Assembly (NCBI GenBank): GCA_914767715.1
Contig: OU612068.1
Location: forward strand, 5,456,001 to 5,520,000
DNA length: 64,000 nt
Origin: Membranipora membranacea
Taxonomy: Eukaryota > Bryozoa > Gymnolaemata > Cheilostomatida > Membraniporidae
Reading direction: 5' to 3'
Part shown: piece by piece, positions 1 to 14,342 of the stretch
Layout: each line of letters begins with the position of its first letter
How positions within the stretch are numbered: the stretch's first letter is position 1
Translations under genes and position numbers: made by a program
The notes under the pieces: generated by a model
Databases searched by the model: none
Told to the model about the DNA's origin: nothing
Seen by the model: the letters and a program-made list of their open reading frames with translations, nothing else

Positions 1-356
1 GTCTGCACCATTGAAAACCCTGGGAGACAGGGTTTCCAAATCATTGGAGGCTTGGAATGTTGATAAACTTTAATTTTAGTGATGAAACTCATGAAAATTC
101 TCCCAAATTGTCCACAAAAAAGGCAGAAAATGCCATAATTGACTATCCAAATACTAAAATTATTTACCAAACTATGTTCATATGAGCTTTCAATGCTGCA
201 GAATCTGAATCAAAAATAATTCTTATCCTATTATAAGCGGTTATCAAGATAACCCTCTTTTCAGCACGTTTTTCCTATGTGGCGTGGGTTAAAAGTACCA
301 AACTGGAGAGAGGACAACTCCGAATTGAGGCATAAATTGGAGCTCAGAAAACTGTC
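1..356. mobile_element. MITE-like element, family A, copy 1 (cut by window edge)
   Basis: This stretch is closely similar to 13150-13495, where a complete copy with terminal inverted repeats is present. The right terminus, reading GCTCAGAAAACTGTC and then TA, is identical in both copies. The left terminus lies outside the window. No protein is encoded, so it is a non-autonomous DNA transposon remnant upstream of, or in the 5' intron of, the CCDC148 gene. Confidence 0.75.
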
Positions 357-578
357 TATTGTTTTTGTTATTATTAGTAGAGATCATCGAGTCAAATTTG
401 TTGTATGATGATTCAATGAGGATTTCAGTGGGATCTTTTATTTCTATGCCCCTCACAATGGTGAGGTTAACATGCAGAACACCTAATACCAACAGTGTAT
501 CACCACCTCTCAAGAATAGTGTTTATCGATCAAGGAGGGCCTATGTTCAGTTGGGTCTTTTTGTTGAAGATAAAACAG

Positions 579-3500
579 ATAGAGCAAGCATCCAAAGAGA
601 CAAAGGCTCAAAGTTTGCTCAAGCAACACAAAGCTGTGTGGATGAAGGAGTTAGCCCATCTTAATTCTCTCAGGCGGAAGCATACAGCAGATGTGGATCT
701 GCAAACTAAACATGGTTAGTCTGTGTTCACAGCAGTGGCACATTATCTGACCATTTGTTAACCTAAGTGACGGGGCGAGCTAGATACCCCCACATTCTGT
801 GATAGCAGGCTACGTAAGACCTGGCTCAGTTCATTGATAGCGTGTGAATAGTGTGAGCCGGTTCGTCACTATCTCAGCTATTGGTATTAATTTCGTCAGC
901 ACCACTATATCGCCGTTTGATCTTTGAAATAATTAATAGTAGTTTTACTCATCAGCATTATGGAAAAGCGGAGAATAACGGAGAAACAACAGAGGATTTT
1001 TCCTAGCCTGTACGAGCCTTTATCAACAATATAGTCATTTTAGGCTCGCTTTTCCATAAAATCTAGTTTCTGCTCTTGTTTACTGCGACAGCTGTGAGTT
1101 GTAACTTGTGATGCAGTGATGCAGTGATATTGCAAAATTCCGTTTGCAGGTCTTGAGTGTGACGAGTCTTCCCACATCTTTGATGATATCGAAGAATATT
1201 CTACGAGACTCGCAGTGGAAGCGTCGCAATTTAAAAAGAGTAGCATCGACCCAATTTGGGAACTCAGGTAATTTTACATTTCCTGATTGTTGTGCCAGTG
1301 GCATGACCGGAGCGAAAAAAGAACCCTGTTTTTGCTACTGCAAGTTATGCAATGGTTTGTGGGGATACTGAGTCTTTTAACTCCATTTCATTTCCTGACA
1401 CTTTGCACACGATTAGTAATCATTGTGACAGTTAATTCATTGTGTTAGAATGACATAATAATGCATGTATCACTGCTAATATCTAGGTAACAGATTGGGC
1501 GCTGCAGGGGTATTGCAAGGAAGTGAGTAACAGTTGCATAATGGACTGGCTATCCCTGATATCAATGTGGCCGATATCAGCCGTTGGATATAACATCTGG
1601 ACCCCAAAAAAAATGCATAAGTTTGCACAAGACATTCCTTTGGTTGATTTGCGGTTTGCTATCTAAGGTAAAAAATCCGGCAGCCAAGAATTAATATGTG
1701 CCCTACAGCAAAATGTCGAAACACTTATCAGAGGATGAGCCAACTTCATTTCCTGATTATGTAGTGTTAAAACCACACTGAATAATTGAATACATAAATG
1801 TACAGTCGAAGGAGCCAAATTGTGACTGTTATTCTTTATCATGAACTGTTAATCCTGGCATGGTCTAGAGGTGTGAGTTGTGTACAGACTACTGTATTGA
1901 TTCAGGCCCTCATGGTTGCATGATGAGTAAGCCTTCATCCTTCCGATTGGAAAAAAACTGCCATCTTGGAGAGCCTGCAAAAAGATGGTATATACCGTGC
2001 CATGCCTCTCCCGCATATGTTGAATTCTTGTACTGCAGTCCACTGGCTACTCGGGTTTTTTCGGTCACAAGGTTTACTCGGACCTATAACAAAAGAGAGA
2101 AATTGGGCATTGAAATTGCAGCCTTGCTTTTATTGCAACCTTTTTTTGCTGTGCGTGCTTCGAGACGTGACCTGTGATGAGGTCCCCTAATTCAAACAAA
2201 ATTGATAACCGACACAACCTGAATATATAATCAGTTTGCTGTGTATGATCAAAGTCATGTACGTTGCACTACTAGCTACCTGTATAAAACGGTATTGCAG
2301 TTTCTATATTTGGGTAGGAAATACAATAACTTTATACCGCGCACGAGGAAACTTCCATAATCCATACTCATGCCTCATCAGAACCAGTGCGTCGGTATTT
2401 TCAGCATAAACGTTGACCCTAACCCTTCTAAGTCAAATACCAGCTAAAATAAAATTGATGACGTACTGACCAGTCTAAAAATGAGCATGTATCAATTGAA
2501 CATTCCATTTTTAACCTTAGTGTGTAAATTGCACAAATATTTCCCTCTAGCTAATCCTAGGCGAAGGATATTTTGTGTGAAGTACGTTTGTGCCAAGATG
2601 TCAGGATACTGTTTTGTCACTAACACTTATTCAGAAGGTGGAAGCATAGCACACCATAGGTAAAGTTTAATTTTATATAGAATGTATGATATTTAAATAT
2701 TTCAATCAATTATTTTCGAATAGGTCAAAATCTATTTAGTTACTGTATGGACTATATATATAGCAATCAGCCAAGTTTTAATCTGTATTCAAGGTCTTGA
2801 GTTAGGTTTTAACCAATTTTAATTGACACGTTCTATAATCAACTAGAGCTAACTCTGTTATCGCCCATCGTACAAACTGATAACTCTGTGATCGCCGACT
2901 GTCACTCACGGATGTCCGCCCAACTAGACCCTGACTAGTGAGCAGAATAGTTTCTTTTGATAATTGTCTATTTGGCAAACTTAGAAAGCAGAAACATTAT
3001 CCTTAGTGCCAAGGAAGACAAAAAATGAGCCATGACAAAACGGACTTGTTCTAGTTGGGTGGCTATTTTTTTTAAAATATTTATCGACAACAATCTTCCC
3101 AATGTGGCTTGAGATAAATCAAAGCTCTTCTCTCATTTGGCATTATGACTCTTTAGTGAATTAATCGGTTGACTCCGCACATTCCTTTATGACTAACAGC
3201 AATGCTTAATCTCTTATGTAAAAGATTTATACTTGGCGTGCCGCTGAAGGCAAAATGTAGGCTTCTGTCAATCAATGTTAATGATGACAAATTTTGATTC
3301 AACAACCTGTTTCCTCCTTCCTCTTTATTATGCTTTCTAATCCCTTTTCTATATCCTCATCAGATAACCATATCAATGTGGAAGTAAAAGCTTTATTGCA
3401 AAAAAATTTTTAATGATAGTGACACCCATTATTTTAAGAACATTTTGAGGCTTTTGATTGGACGTAATTTCAACCAATAGGATTGCTTGGAATAGCGACT

Positions 3501-6500
3501 TTGTCAAAAGCCTAGTGACTTCATTGGATTGGGACTCAACTCGTTTGTTTTTGGAATTCACTGCAATACAGAACCCAATTTTTGGAGCGCCATACTTGGC
3601 CCTCGACATGATCATGAGAAACTGATGGATCTTAATTGTAATTTTGCTGTCTTACTGTGTATATGGTCGCCAGACAGCTATTATAAACGCATCAATGTAT
3701 CAATACAGTCTGCCAAAGGCCATCAATTTGTTAAATATTCACTACAGCTTTACATCAGCGTTGAACTAAAATTTCAATTCTGGGAATACAATAATGTAAT
3801 ATTGATATGAATAATCAGAATTATTGAAGAAAAAACAAACAAACCATAATAAAAGTTTTTTTGTTGCAATTTTAAAGTTAAATTTGGCGATCATATGCGC
3901 AGTAGAAAATCGAAGATTATTAGTGGGTAAACAATGGTTTAATTTTTCTTTTTGGGTTGAGGCCCCGTTGAGGCAAGCTAATCAAGCCACAACTGAGGAA
4001 TCGATGTACAGTTTTGTTATTTGTATATTTGAATATCGCTTGTTTTATAGAGAAGATTTACAGTTTTGGATAGCTCAGATGAAGGCACAGCGGAGGTCAA
4101 ACCCGGACACAGCCGGGGAGGACCTCGGCTCTCCTGATGAGATCATGCAGACTATTCTCTCTGTGCAGCAGCAACAGAAACAGGTCCTAGAGAGGCTTCA
4201 TAACGAACAGCTCTCTGCCGAACAGGAACTTAGTAGAGGTTAGTTGTTTCCTGTTCACACAAAGGGCATGTTAGCAATACTTCCACAATGACATTTCCGA
4301 GTCAATTAGGACAATTTCCATGTTATTGTTGACGTGTAGAGTGCCTTGGATATTCCATCCTCCTTACTTTGTTTATTATATGATATATTATTTTCCTATA
4401 CACATTCCAATAAACGTGTATATAGATATAGGGGCTAGGTTAATGTTCTCTCAAGACGAAGATGTTCATTGGCCTAATAACTTACTCTAATCTCTATATC
4501 TCTCATAAGTCATAATTCAGTGGTTGGTTTGAACAGGTAAATGAGCTCGACATCCATATTGACTAACTTTAATTTAGATCTGTATCTAAAACGTGATTTG
4601 ATCAAAAATACCCTGTCAATATGCATCTTGAATATATAAGTAAGAGCTTTAGCTGCACATTTTTTGTATGAAATTACCTGGTTGCTGTTTTATTGGGGCA
4701 TGGTGTGATATTTATTCAATACTGGACCAGCTAAATCAAGTTGGTTATTAATTGTCTGCAGTAATTATGATGGTTTTGGTGACATAACCGTGTAAGTTGA
4801 GTATATGCCAACTATATCGATGCATCATCGAGCCACAACAACCATGTGTTCTGTGATGTTGAAATCACATTTCCATGTGCCATTCTTGACTGTGATAATT
4901 TGTTTTATTGCATTGCATCATACTGCATTGCATCATATTGCATTGCATCATATTGCATTGCATCATATTGAATTATATTGCAGTGTATCGTATTTCATTA
5001 CATTGTATTGCATTGCATTGTATTGTAGGCTTACTGGGGGAGTTGAGTGATCCAATGGACATACGTTCTCCACACACAGGCATTCCATCTGAGGCGCTGA
5101 CACTTTACTGTCCTGATGAGCATCTCAAAGTCAGCATACTTCAGGAGTTCTTACTCATCGATCAGAAATACACTGAGAGGATTGACAACCTTGATGAGTA
5201 CCATGCTGACATAGTATGGTACGTTTACGATGGGATCGGCTAGCTAAAAGCTTTTACTTTGCAATAAGAATCTGGTCACTTAACACCTTTAATCTCAGGT
5301 CGTTTTCGATTTTTATCTATAAAAGTAAGTAGGGCGCCTGCTTACAAAACTCTCCAGAAAATCTGGTATTCTATACAATGCTTAGAAGTCTGGTTTTACT
5401 TTTTTCATTATTAGAGGTAGGAAGGGGAGACGGTGGAATGAATTGTACAACAAAAAAAACAATAAATACTGTATATGGACTGTGTAGCATAGAATCAATG
5501 ATAACTGCTATATTAAATTAATATATAGCTTCCTATATCACTATTTATGCAGTCAATACCTCAAGAAATACGGAAAGAGAGCATTAATTACAAATTCAAA
5601 GAAACATTATCATAAAGGAAATGTTTTGGTCCACAGCTTCGAAACTTTAAAAAGTTTTTCTGCGAATATTGAACGAGAACGGTCGTGATGTTGCAAGACT
5701 TCCACTTTGTGTTGATTTAATTTAGAGCATGGTCTAACCCCGTGGAGTTGTACTGCGCACGTGACATAATTCTTGTTTTGCACAAACTGAAAGAGCCGTA
5801 GTTCCATGAAACCAGAGTTAAACTAGAATAATACCAGTACAGTAAAAGTAATCACATTTCCTCTCATTAGAGATTTCACACAAGGATTCCATGTGGGATT
5901 TTTCTCTAAAATAACACTGGTTATTAAAATTCGTCATGATTTCCTTGAAACCGTTTCCAGCCCAGCCATAAAAAATGTTCCCATCCTAAAGCGCATTAAC
6001 TGATTACTGACAGCCCCTTTTATCTTTTGTTTTTGACAGCTATGATAATGGTGATTGGGATGCTGAGGAACATTTTCAGTTCCAGGCAATAATAGATCAG
6101 CATCCATTTGATCTGCAGAATAGGAGGACAATTTACATAGACAGGTAAATGTAATACTTTATATATAAACTACTACTAAATAAATTGTCAATTCTCAAGT
6201 GTCCAAGGACCAGCCCCCTGACGTCAATAGTTACCAGCGCAGCCAACTTGAACTTGGACAGATGATATTTGCGATGTGGCCAATTTCTTTGTAATTAATC
6301 AAGCACATCCTCGTTTCATGACCTGTGTTTCTCCTTATGAAAGATTCATAATGTTAAAGAATGTAAACAAATGTTTCACAATGCCACATTTCCTTTTTAT
6401 TATGGTCTACTTGGAAAGCCTGCTTACTTTAATCCATGGCGCACTGAGTCAGACTTGAGGTCATTGAACGCGGACACTCCGTCCATGCAAACCGTTGTTG

Positions 6501-9500
6501 GATGTACTTTTGCCAAACAATTATCATTTTTATGCAAGAGGTGGAAACATCAAACTGACCAGTTACTGATGGCCCTCCTTTACTCGATGTATGCGCTGAC
6601 CGGTTTATGACTGTGTAGATTATCAACTTGCATCTCACTTGTTTTTTTTAACAGGCTGAAGAAACAGTTCCCGAATAAATCTCGAACAGAATTAGTTGAT
6701 CATGAAGATTGGGTGCTGAGATCGAGAAATTATATCCATAAAAAGAAATCTCTGATAAATGATTGGTATGTGAAAGCTGCATATGTTGAAAAGAGTCACC
6801 CATCACTGCTTTGGTCTCAGATTAATACTGTATAAATTGACATGAATACAATAGACTCAAGGCTTTCTCTAGGATAACATATATCCTGATATCTAAATAT
6901 TTTGCTAACAGTTTCACGACATCTAATCTTGATTATTCCTGATATTAGGTATCGTGATCGAAAGGAATTGTTCACTAAAGTGCAGGCAGTATTCCACCAG
7001 GCTCAGATTGAACAGGAGCTGCAGAATGCCAAGGAGGAGAGAACCAAACAGCAAAAAGATCTGTGTGGGATGCTCTATGAGCAGGTGATATTCAAACAGC
7101 AATGGCACATTGGTGAATTGCGGTCATAAAACTTCGGAATTGCCTTTCCTTCAAAACCCGGGGGATAATCCCAAATTGTTATCTTCTGAGACTACCAGGG
7201 CGATCCAAGACTACCTGCTGAGACTTATCTTGCTAGAATATGGTACAGACCCATGATAGTCACAGATATAACCATATTATTCTTAACCATGAATAAACTG
7301 AAATCTCAAAGGAAGCTTATGCGTCCTATGAGTTTCTTTCCATTTTGAGCCCAGCCTTATTATATGCTGAGCCCACAAAATATATATTATGAATATTCAT
7401 GAGATATTGATCTTTTTGGTATAGGTGAGATCTTGGCGAGAGGAAAGAATGGAAGCGATGACCATCAGACAGAGACTTCTAGATGAGGAAATGAGGTTAG
7501 CCAGGGAGCAGAGAGCTCTCGAGGAAGAGAAGATAAAAAAGAGACGAGCCAAGGAAAAGGAAAAGGTTTGTGGTTATGTCGTGATGTCGTAATGTCGTAA
7601 TGTCGTAATGTTGTACTACTCACATCTTGGCACCAGGTAAATAATTCGGAGACCTCAACGGTGATTAGATTTCCTTTATTTGAGAAAATGTGAAAAACCA
7701 TAGTGACAGTGTTTAGTTAGTCAATGATGCATTTGATATGCTATGTAACACATTGTTAATTTCCAAGATCAACACAAAATAATGTTTACCCCTCCAAGTG
7801 AGTTGGTTACAGTATGCACAGTCCTTACAGACCCATTAAGAATTCGTAAGAGAACAATAGCTAAGGTGGCCAGCAAGTGCTAGTACCATCTGGCTAGGAT
7901 CTGGATCTAGAACTTAATAGATATATACATATTATAGAAGTGTGTGATGGATTTTCCACTACGGCTTTTATATTTATCAAACTTTAATGTAATGGAATGT
8001 ATTATCTTTAACCTAAGATTATCAAAAAAAAGTGAGCATTATGATTCTGCTACCATCCGGTTGCGTACTGCCTGTCTCATCTCTCTTTGGCAATCAGAGA
8101 TATCCAGGAAATCGGATGTTTTGTTGATTCTTTTTCTTGGGCAATAGTGTAACTTATGTGTACAAATGTTATGAGAATGATTGAAAACATATACATTTTC
8201 CTTCCATTCTCAATATTCATAGGAGCCCGCTGTTTTTTTTTAGATGAGTACACTGCAGAATTATATATTAAAATGTATGGAACCAACCAAAGTTTTATTT
8301 TTTTTATCCACATTAATTTTTCCATTTAGATACGTGATCATCAAGATAAGATAAATGCAGAAAAGAGGAAGCAAGCAGAGGAAGATAAACTCCGATTAGA
8401 AGAGCTACAAATGAGACACGCTGAACAAGCTGTGATAGATGCTGAAAGGTATGATTTTGCAATCCAAGCAGCATAGCTATTTCTGAAATAAGATGTCCAA
8501 GGCTAAGGAAATGAGAAAAGCGTTGGAGCTGTATGGCGTTTTGAAACAGGCACAAATAAGGAGTTTGCCGCTTTATAGCAATGTGGAGGTAACTCCAATA
8601 TAGATATGAAGCCCATTCTACCGGACTGAGTTGAGTTGAGTTGGTTTATTAAGAAGTGTGTTGGTTACAGATATTGATAGGGGAGGAGGAGTCTCATCAA
8701 AAATTGAAACCTGAAAGAGCACATTCTCTACTATCAACAAACTTTCAGTGCTCATATTTTTCTACTAACTCTATTTCTCGAGTCCATCACCCACTCAAAT
8801 CCGTTTCCCTTTTGCAGAGTCCAATTTAGAGAACAGTTAGAGCAGCAGAAGCTAGTCCTGCAGAGAGAGAAGAGGGAGAAACAGGAATATGATGACATTG
8901 AGCGGGAGGCTCGACTAGAGGCCCTCAGAGAGACAGTCAGAGTTACAGTGGAGGCCGATCCCTACAGAATTGTTAAAGATACTGAGGTAATATGGTTCAA
9001 ATCAGGTGTTTTCCTCATACTATACCAGGTACCTGGTACCTATGTTATTTTGCCTAATCAACTACCCCTTACTGCTCAAAGATTCTTGTGGGTTTTCCCT
9101 TAGGTTTTCCCGTGTAATGTTTTCCGTAGTTGATTTGAAAGTAAAGGATCTGTTTTGGCAGTTTTGCTTTGCTACAAAGAAAAATATTCCATGCTTACAG
9201 TGTTTCCGCTAGATTGGGATCCCATACATACTCCTCACATTTGTCTGCATTGGGATATTATACATTGAGACATGTCAGAACCTTTTGACTCCTAGAATTC
9301 CAAAATATAGCACTTATATCACCAATTGATTTCTCTGTTGTCCGTGTTAATTACGCCACCACGTAAACCTTTTTATTATGTTTCCAGAACTGGCAACATC
9401 GGCGTAACCCATTGAGAGACGAAGGCTTCAATATGCATCAGCCTCTGTTTGATATTCACACATACAACTCCAATCAAATATCCTCAGACCCTAGAGTTAG

Positions 9501-9630
9501 ATTAGAAAACAAGCTAAGGGACGCTGGAGTGCACAATACGGACTATGCTAGACACGTACTATCTAAAGCTGAACCTCCACAGCCACCAAGAAAAGACATG
9601 GCGCACACAGTCAAGTTTGGCGACGATTAG
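579..9630 (+). CDS. CCDC148: Coiled-coil domain-containing protein 148 orthologue, 5' end missing
   Basis: Eleven exons are visible: about 579-714 (start uncertain; 551 is the alternative acceptor), 1150-1267, 4051-4238, 5029-5218, 6040-6144, 6655-6765, 6949-7084, 7425-7565, 8330-8448, 8818-8986 and 9388-9630 (stop). All junctions are GT-AG with matching phases. The product is a long, charged coiled coil (for example RLAREQRALEEEKIKKRR) like vertebrate CCDC148. Diagnostic matches to the human protein as I remember it are LLKQHKAVW near the visible start, QAIIDQHPFDL with RRTIYID in the middle, and the terminal block SDPRVRLENKLRDAGVH followed by PPRKDM. The N-terminal exons should lie left of the window or under the family A transposon. 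CCDC148 is an incompletely characterised protein often associated with cilia; nothing here adds to that. No key block looks broken. Confidence 0.88.
4904..5028. repeat. 15-base tandem repeat abutting an exon of CCDC148
   Basis: About four copies of ATTGCATTGCATCAT, then degenerate versions (ATTGTATTGCATTGC), run directly into the splice acceptor at 5027-5028. The T-rich repeat therefore supplies the polypyrimidine tract of the exon that starts at 5029. It is intronic and non-coding; the open frames across it are repeat artefacts. Confidence 0.8.
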
Positions 9631-10560
9631 TTTAAGTTACCTGGAATGATCATCAGCAGCAGTCACTCATGCAAATAACATATAAACATGAAACTATACC
9701 TCAGTGGCAGTGATCAGTGTTCCACAAATTATAATGACTATCAGTCAACATTACACTTAATGATTGAATATTTTATTTTTATAATTTATCTTGTATTTCC
9801 TAAAAAGCTCAAGTAGGATTAGACAATAATATGGGTAAAATTTCATGTGGTGAATCATATACATGTTTTGCTGTTAATTGATCAAATTTTGAAATTCATA
9901 TCATGTTGTCTTACTCCCCAAACTCACATACCTTCAGTCTATAGTATTTCATGTCATGTTTGTCACCACGTGATCTCACCGGTTATATAATCAAAAATTT
10001 GGCAGCATCTGATGGTGTCGGCCACATCAAAGTTATCAGATCTTCTGTACGAACCCATCCGCCTTTGTTAACCCACTGCTGCCACAGCTGGGCTTGCCAA
10101 GCATAGCCACCAGTCAAAAATTTGAATAGAGAGTTATGGCATCAAAACATCTAGCCAGTAGCTTTGAATGGAGTTATATGAGTTCTCAAAATGAAGGGAG
10201 TATTTTCTTCCCCGGCCATCCACCATTAGTGATGGCTTATGTTGTTGTTGACCAATCAGGTGCCTTTAAAATCTAGCTGAGATCCAACATGACCAGCATG
10301 ATTATGGTTATGTTTTTCAAGAATGTTCGGATGTATGTCCAAGAACCAAAACCATGATCATATTATAGGGAAAATCCCATCAAACCTCTCACGTGCCTGA
10401 TGATATATAAGTGGCCTGTGTAATTCCTCCGTAAAAATGCTTGGAAACTAAATCTGTATCACCAAATTAAAGAACAATTTCAATCTCGCAAAACTTTTCG
10501 GGGATTCTTCAACCGTTGCGAACCCTCAATGACAATCGCGTTAGGCAGATGATAGCACAG
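9631..10560. other. 3' flank of CCDC148, no gene seen
   Basis: AT-rich sequence following the CCDC148 stop codon. It probably contains the 3' untranslated region. I see no coding exon, RNA gene or clear repeat in it. Confidence 0.5.
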
Positions 10561-10564
10561 CAAT

Positions 10565-10935
10565 ACATTTTGTATTCAATGTGATAATAGGACATTCGGT
10601 GCCCTGCCCTTATTCATATTACTGCTCCAAGCCCATCCGGATGGGTTTGTTGCTGTAATAATTGCCAAATGGCCATCTGAATGGGTTTGTGGCGGCCACA
10701 CTTCGACATTGATACAAGGTGAAATGGATGGCCAGCTAGCACTCCCGGATTGGTAATTGTCAGATCTGTAGCGGATGACCATTTACCAGACACATTTTTA
10801 GCACAACACACGTGGGAAGGAAGAAACCGGGTAGATCCCTTGACACGATACCAGGATTCGAACCGGCTCCCCTTACATAATAGCAAGAGATGTTATAAAT
10901 CGCCTTATCAAGACTTGCTGGTGATCTCAGTTTTC
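10565..10935 (-). mobile_element. Probable tRNA-derived SINE
   Basis: On the minus strand, bases near 10865-10850 read GGTTCGAATCC, the canonical T-loop/B-box of a tRNA. Just upstream is GATAAGGCGAT, like the D-arm of Leu/Ser-type tRNAs, with a long variable-arm-like stretch between them. A non-tRNA body of about 250 bases follows. This arrangement is that of a SINE with a Pol III promoter head. The tRNA part does not fold as a clean functional tRNA by eye, so I do not call a tRNA gene. Other copies were not found in the window. Confidence 0.5.
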
Positions 10936-11974
10936 TAAATGAGGTTTGCTTGTGAACTTAAGGTTGATATAGTTCTATCAGGACCCTGATCCCTGGTTCT
11001 ATCAGGGAGGGTGGTTCTTTGTTCACATGATCAGGGCTGTAGTTTTAGGGGAGGCAGAGAGGCGCTGCCTCCCCTAGACAGCTAAATAAAGTGGCCTAAA
11101 AACACTATAATTGAACTTCCATTTGTTTATTATATGCCTCGGGGAGGAGATTACTGGTGATGCCTCAGACACGCCTCAGACTTTGGCCTCCCCGACTACC
11201 ATTTTTTCTAAACTACGGCCCCGGTGATTTTGAATAAACACAAAGTGAGTTGTCTTACCTTGTTATTTAGTTCATACATTTAAATATTTTATAAGGAGTT
11301 AGTTTTTCTTTGTCCATAGACATCGACATGTACTACAAAGGTACTATCACAATGGCACAGTCAATTCCCACATGTCAATGTCAGGCTAGAACCAGTATGA
11401 AAATTACAGTCATAAATCAATCTAGAAGTACAGCAGCTGATCTGTGACAAGAGGAATGGTGACACTTCCCCATCAATCATTTACCTGACGTTCAGTCATT
11501 CTGCAGGTGACCATTAAACTCTGCACAACTAGAACTAACTTCTCAGCTTGCAAATCCACTGGTGGTGGCATTTCAGGCACAAATCTAAAGGAGATGAATA
11601 ATAGTGAGTTGGTACAGTACAGTTTGGGTACTTTATTTAATGTTTGTTATCTCCCAGACCACCCCCTGCTGTTTTCAGCTGCCTTGTTTGTTACGATGTT
11701 AGTTTGTGGCTAGTAAGTAAGAGAAGATGGACACATTTTTTTAAATAATCACAAAGAGAGGAGATATATATGATGATACCTGACCAATTATCTTAAAACT
11801 AGCCTTTTTTTTATAACATACATACATTGGGCTGGACTTACAATACCTGCCTTTACCTTGGCAAAATAAAGATAAGAAAAGGTACATAAGTCCTAGGGGC
11901 CCATACCTTATAAGTCTGAGCTAGTACATTTTAAGCCAAACACACCACTGCATGCGCACAACAACTTACAAGGG

Positions 11975-12042
11975 CGTAGTCAGTGCAAGTTCAATGGTCG
12001 AGTGCCCCTGGGGCACTCGACCGCTGGACTTGCACCGACTAC
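11975..12042. repeat. 68-base hairpin
   Basis: Two arms, GTCGAGTGCCCC / GGGGCACTCGAC and GTAGTCAGTGCAAGT / ACTTGCACCGACTAC, form a nearly perfect stem with one internal loop and almost no apical loop. It is either the remains of a tiny foldback transposon or a structured RNA. No gene is adjacent within 2 kb. Confidence 0.7.
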
Positions 12043-13058
12043 AGAAGGCCTGTGATTCATTCAGTTTCCATCTTCTTGTCTTTTGTGTGTATCTAGGCCT
12101 ATGACTGCTAGTTAGTTAGTTAGCTAGTTAGTGACCATGGACTGCCATGGTCTGGTGTCTTTCAATTGAAAGACACCATCATAGCGTCATCATCTGTCTG
12201 TACTGACTGTACTGACTGACTGATTTTCCTGTTAATTATTATTTTCTGTAACAAAATAAAAAATCAATACGAGATTTATATTTGTTGTTTATGGAAAATC
12301 ATAATAATAACAGATGATCATCAATCATATTGAGTTCCCGTGCAAATTGATGATGCTTTATTTATCATATATATGGTTATTCTTTTAAATCTTTACTATG
12401 CTATTCATTACCGAGGCCATACTTCTTCCTCGGTATTGGCTATACGTATTATGATTATGACCCTGATATCGGCCTTGATATCAGACCAGCTCTTTCCAGG
12501 TTACTGGGCTAGACAGGGGCAACACCATCTCCCTCAAGCCATTCGTTTGTGAGCTCAGACTAGTTGCAATCTGATTATAGGCGGTGCCTTATCATCAATA
12601 AAGAGGGAGTTTCTTTGTTATATAAAGGGATTAGATTGGGTGACACTTTTTAAGGGAAGAGTTGCAGCCCATGAGGCTATTAATTGTCACTGGAACTCAG
12701 GAAGAGTGTGCCGTTAACAAGACAGTCCCCAAACCTGCCTGCAAGATCCCCTGGATATGTCAAATTGGTCCTCTTCTCTTGTCTTATGAAAAAGGAAATA
12801 GAAGGAGAGAGAAGGGGCCGTTCATGCAGAGGCCGTAGGTTCTTATAAATAAGAAGTGGGACACTGTTGCCATATGCCTGTATGCTATTCTCAGGACCAT
12901 TACCAGGCAGACATTGATGCTAATGCTTATCTAGTATCAATGTAGGTTGTGCCACGATACTCATAACATATAACCTATAATCAAATGGTGGTCTGAAAGC
13001 GTTAACCTTATGAATATGTCCTGTGCCTGTATGCATGCCACTATACCAACAATAAATA

Positions 13059-13495
13059 GACAGTTTTCTGAGCTCTTATTTATGCCTCAATTCGGAGTTG
13101 TCCTTTCTCCAGCCGCTCATGATAGGACAAAACAGATTTTCGATTCAGAGTCTGCACCATCGAAAACCCTGTGAGACAGGGTTTCCAAATCTTGAAGGCT
13201 TGAATGTTGATAAATCTTAATTTTAGTTACGAAAAAGTCTGCCAAATTGTCCGCAAAACAGGCAGAAAATGCTATAATTGACTATCCAATTACTAAAATT
13301 ATTTCCCAAACTATGTCCATATGAGTTTTCAATGTTGCAGATTCTGAATCAAAAATAATTTTTATCCTTTTATATGCGGTTTTCAAGATAACCCTCTTTT
13401 CAGCCCGTTTTTCCTATGCGGCGTGGGTTAAAAGTACCAGACTGGAGAGAGGACAACTCCGAATTGAGGCCTAAATCAATGCTCAGAAAACTGTC
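13059..13495. mobile_element. MITE-like element, family A, complete copy
   Basis: A 437-base element whose ends are inverted copies of each other over about 50 bases: the left end starts GACAGTTTTCTGAGC and the right end finishes GCTCAGAAAACTGTC. Both ends are flanked by TA, consistent with a TA target duplication. There is no transposase. The inner 345 bases match positions 1-356. Confidence 0.85.
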
Positions 13496-14342
13496 TATAT
13501 AGGAAGCTGTGCATTAAGTTTTAATGTATGCTCCAAAACATTTGTTCTCAGAGTTTGCATTACCGCGCAGAGGGTAGTCTTAGCTATTTGTACAGGTATG
13601 GTTGACGTCATTAGGTCGGACAGGCCTGTGAGATGTGATACAAGCATGGCGCTGTTTCGTTTGATAACTGCGTCTGATGAGAACAGCCCTCTCATTTGGA
13701 GACCTGCATGTTTTGTCAGTATTGTTTTGATCTAGCTTCTGTTTCTTTGATCATCTAGCCAAAATAAAACTGTCAAGGAGTAATTCTAGGAATTTGTTTG
13801 TGTTTCATGTGATCCGGTTAGGCACTGACTTGGAGCCAAAGCTCAAGACCCTTATATCACTTTATGGTTGACCTCTGCAGTATTGTTTGTCTGTATCATG
13901 TGATTCTGATTTCTCAGAACAAGGGTTATTTTGCTGAATAATAATGTTTGAGTTTTAGAGAAAACTGTCCGAGGTGGAAGATTTGCCATGAAATTATTTA
14001 TATTATTGTATTATGTATTATGAAGCGTGATTTGGCTTATTTTGATGAGGGAAGAGGTACTACTGACAAATATATTACGTGATGTGGTTGACAAATAATA
14101 TTATGTATGTTGGGCGGTGGGATCTCATTTTTTATAAGCGCCCTTGATATTCAATGTCTTCTCAGACTTGGCAGATCAGTCCTATAATTGTTATGTGCCT
14201 GGATATTAAACAGTAATAGACACCATTGTGTGCACAATTAAAATTCATATTGGCAAATTTTGAAAGCAATCTCTGTCAAGTATAAACATTTTTTATTTGA
14301 TTGTTAGGTACACACATTAAACTATGTTTTGTTACGTTTTAG

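Noticed and set aside
10850-10935. Functional tRNA gene on the minus strand
   Set aside because: The T-loop box is good, but acceptor and anticodon stems do not pair cleanly by eye and a non-tRNA body follows; a SINE explains it better.
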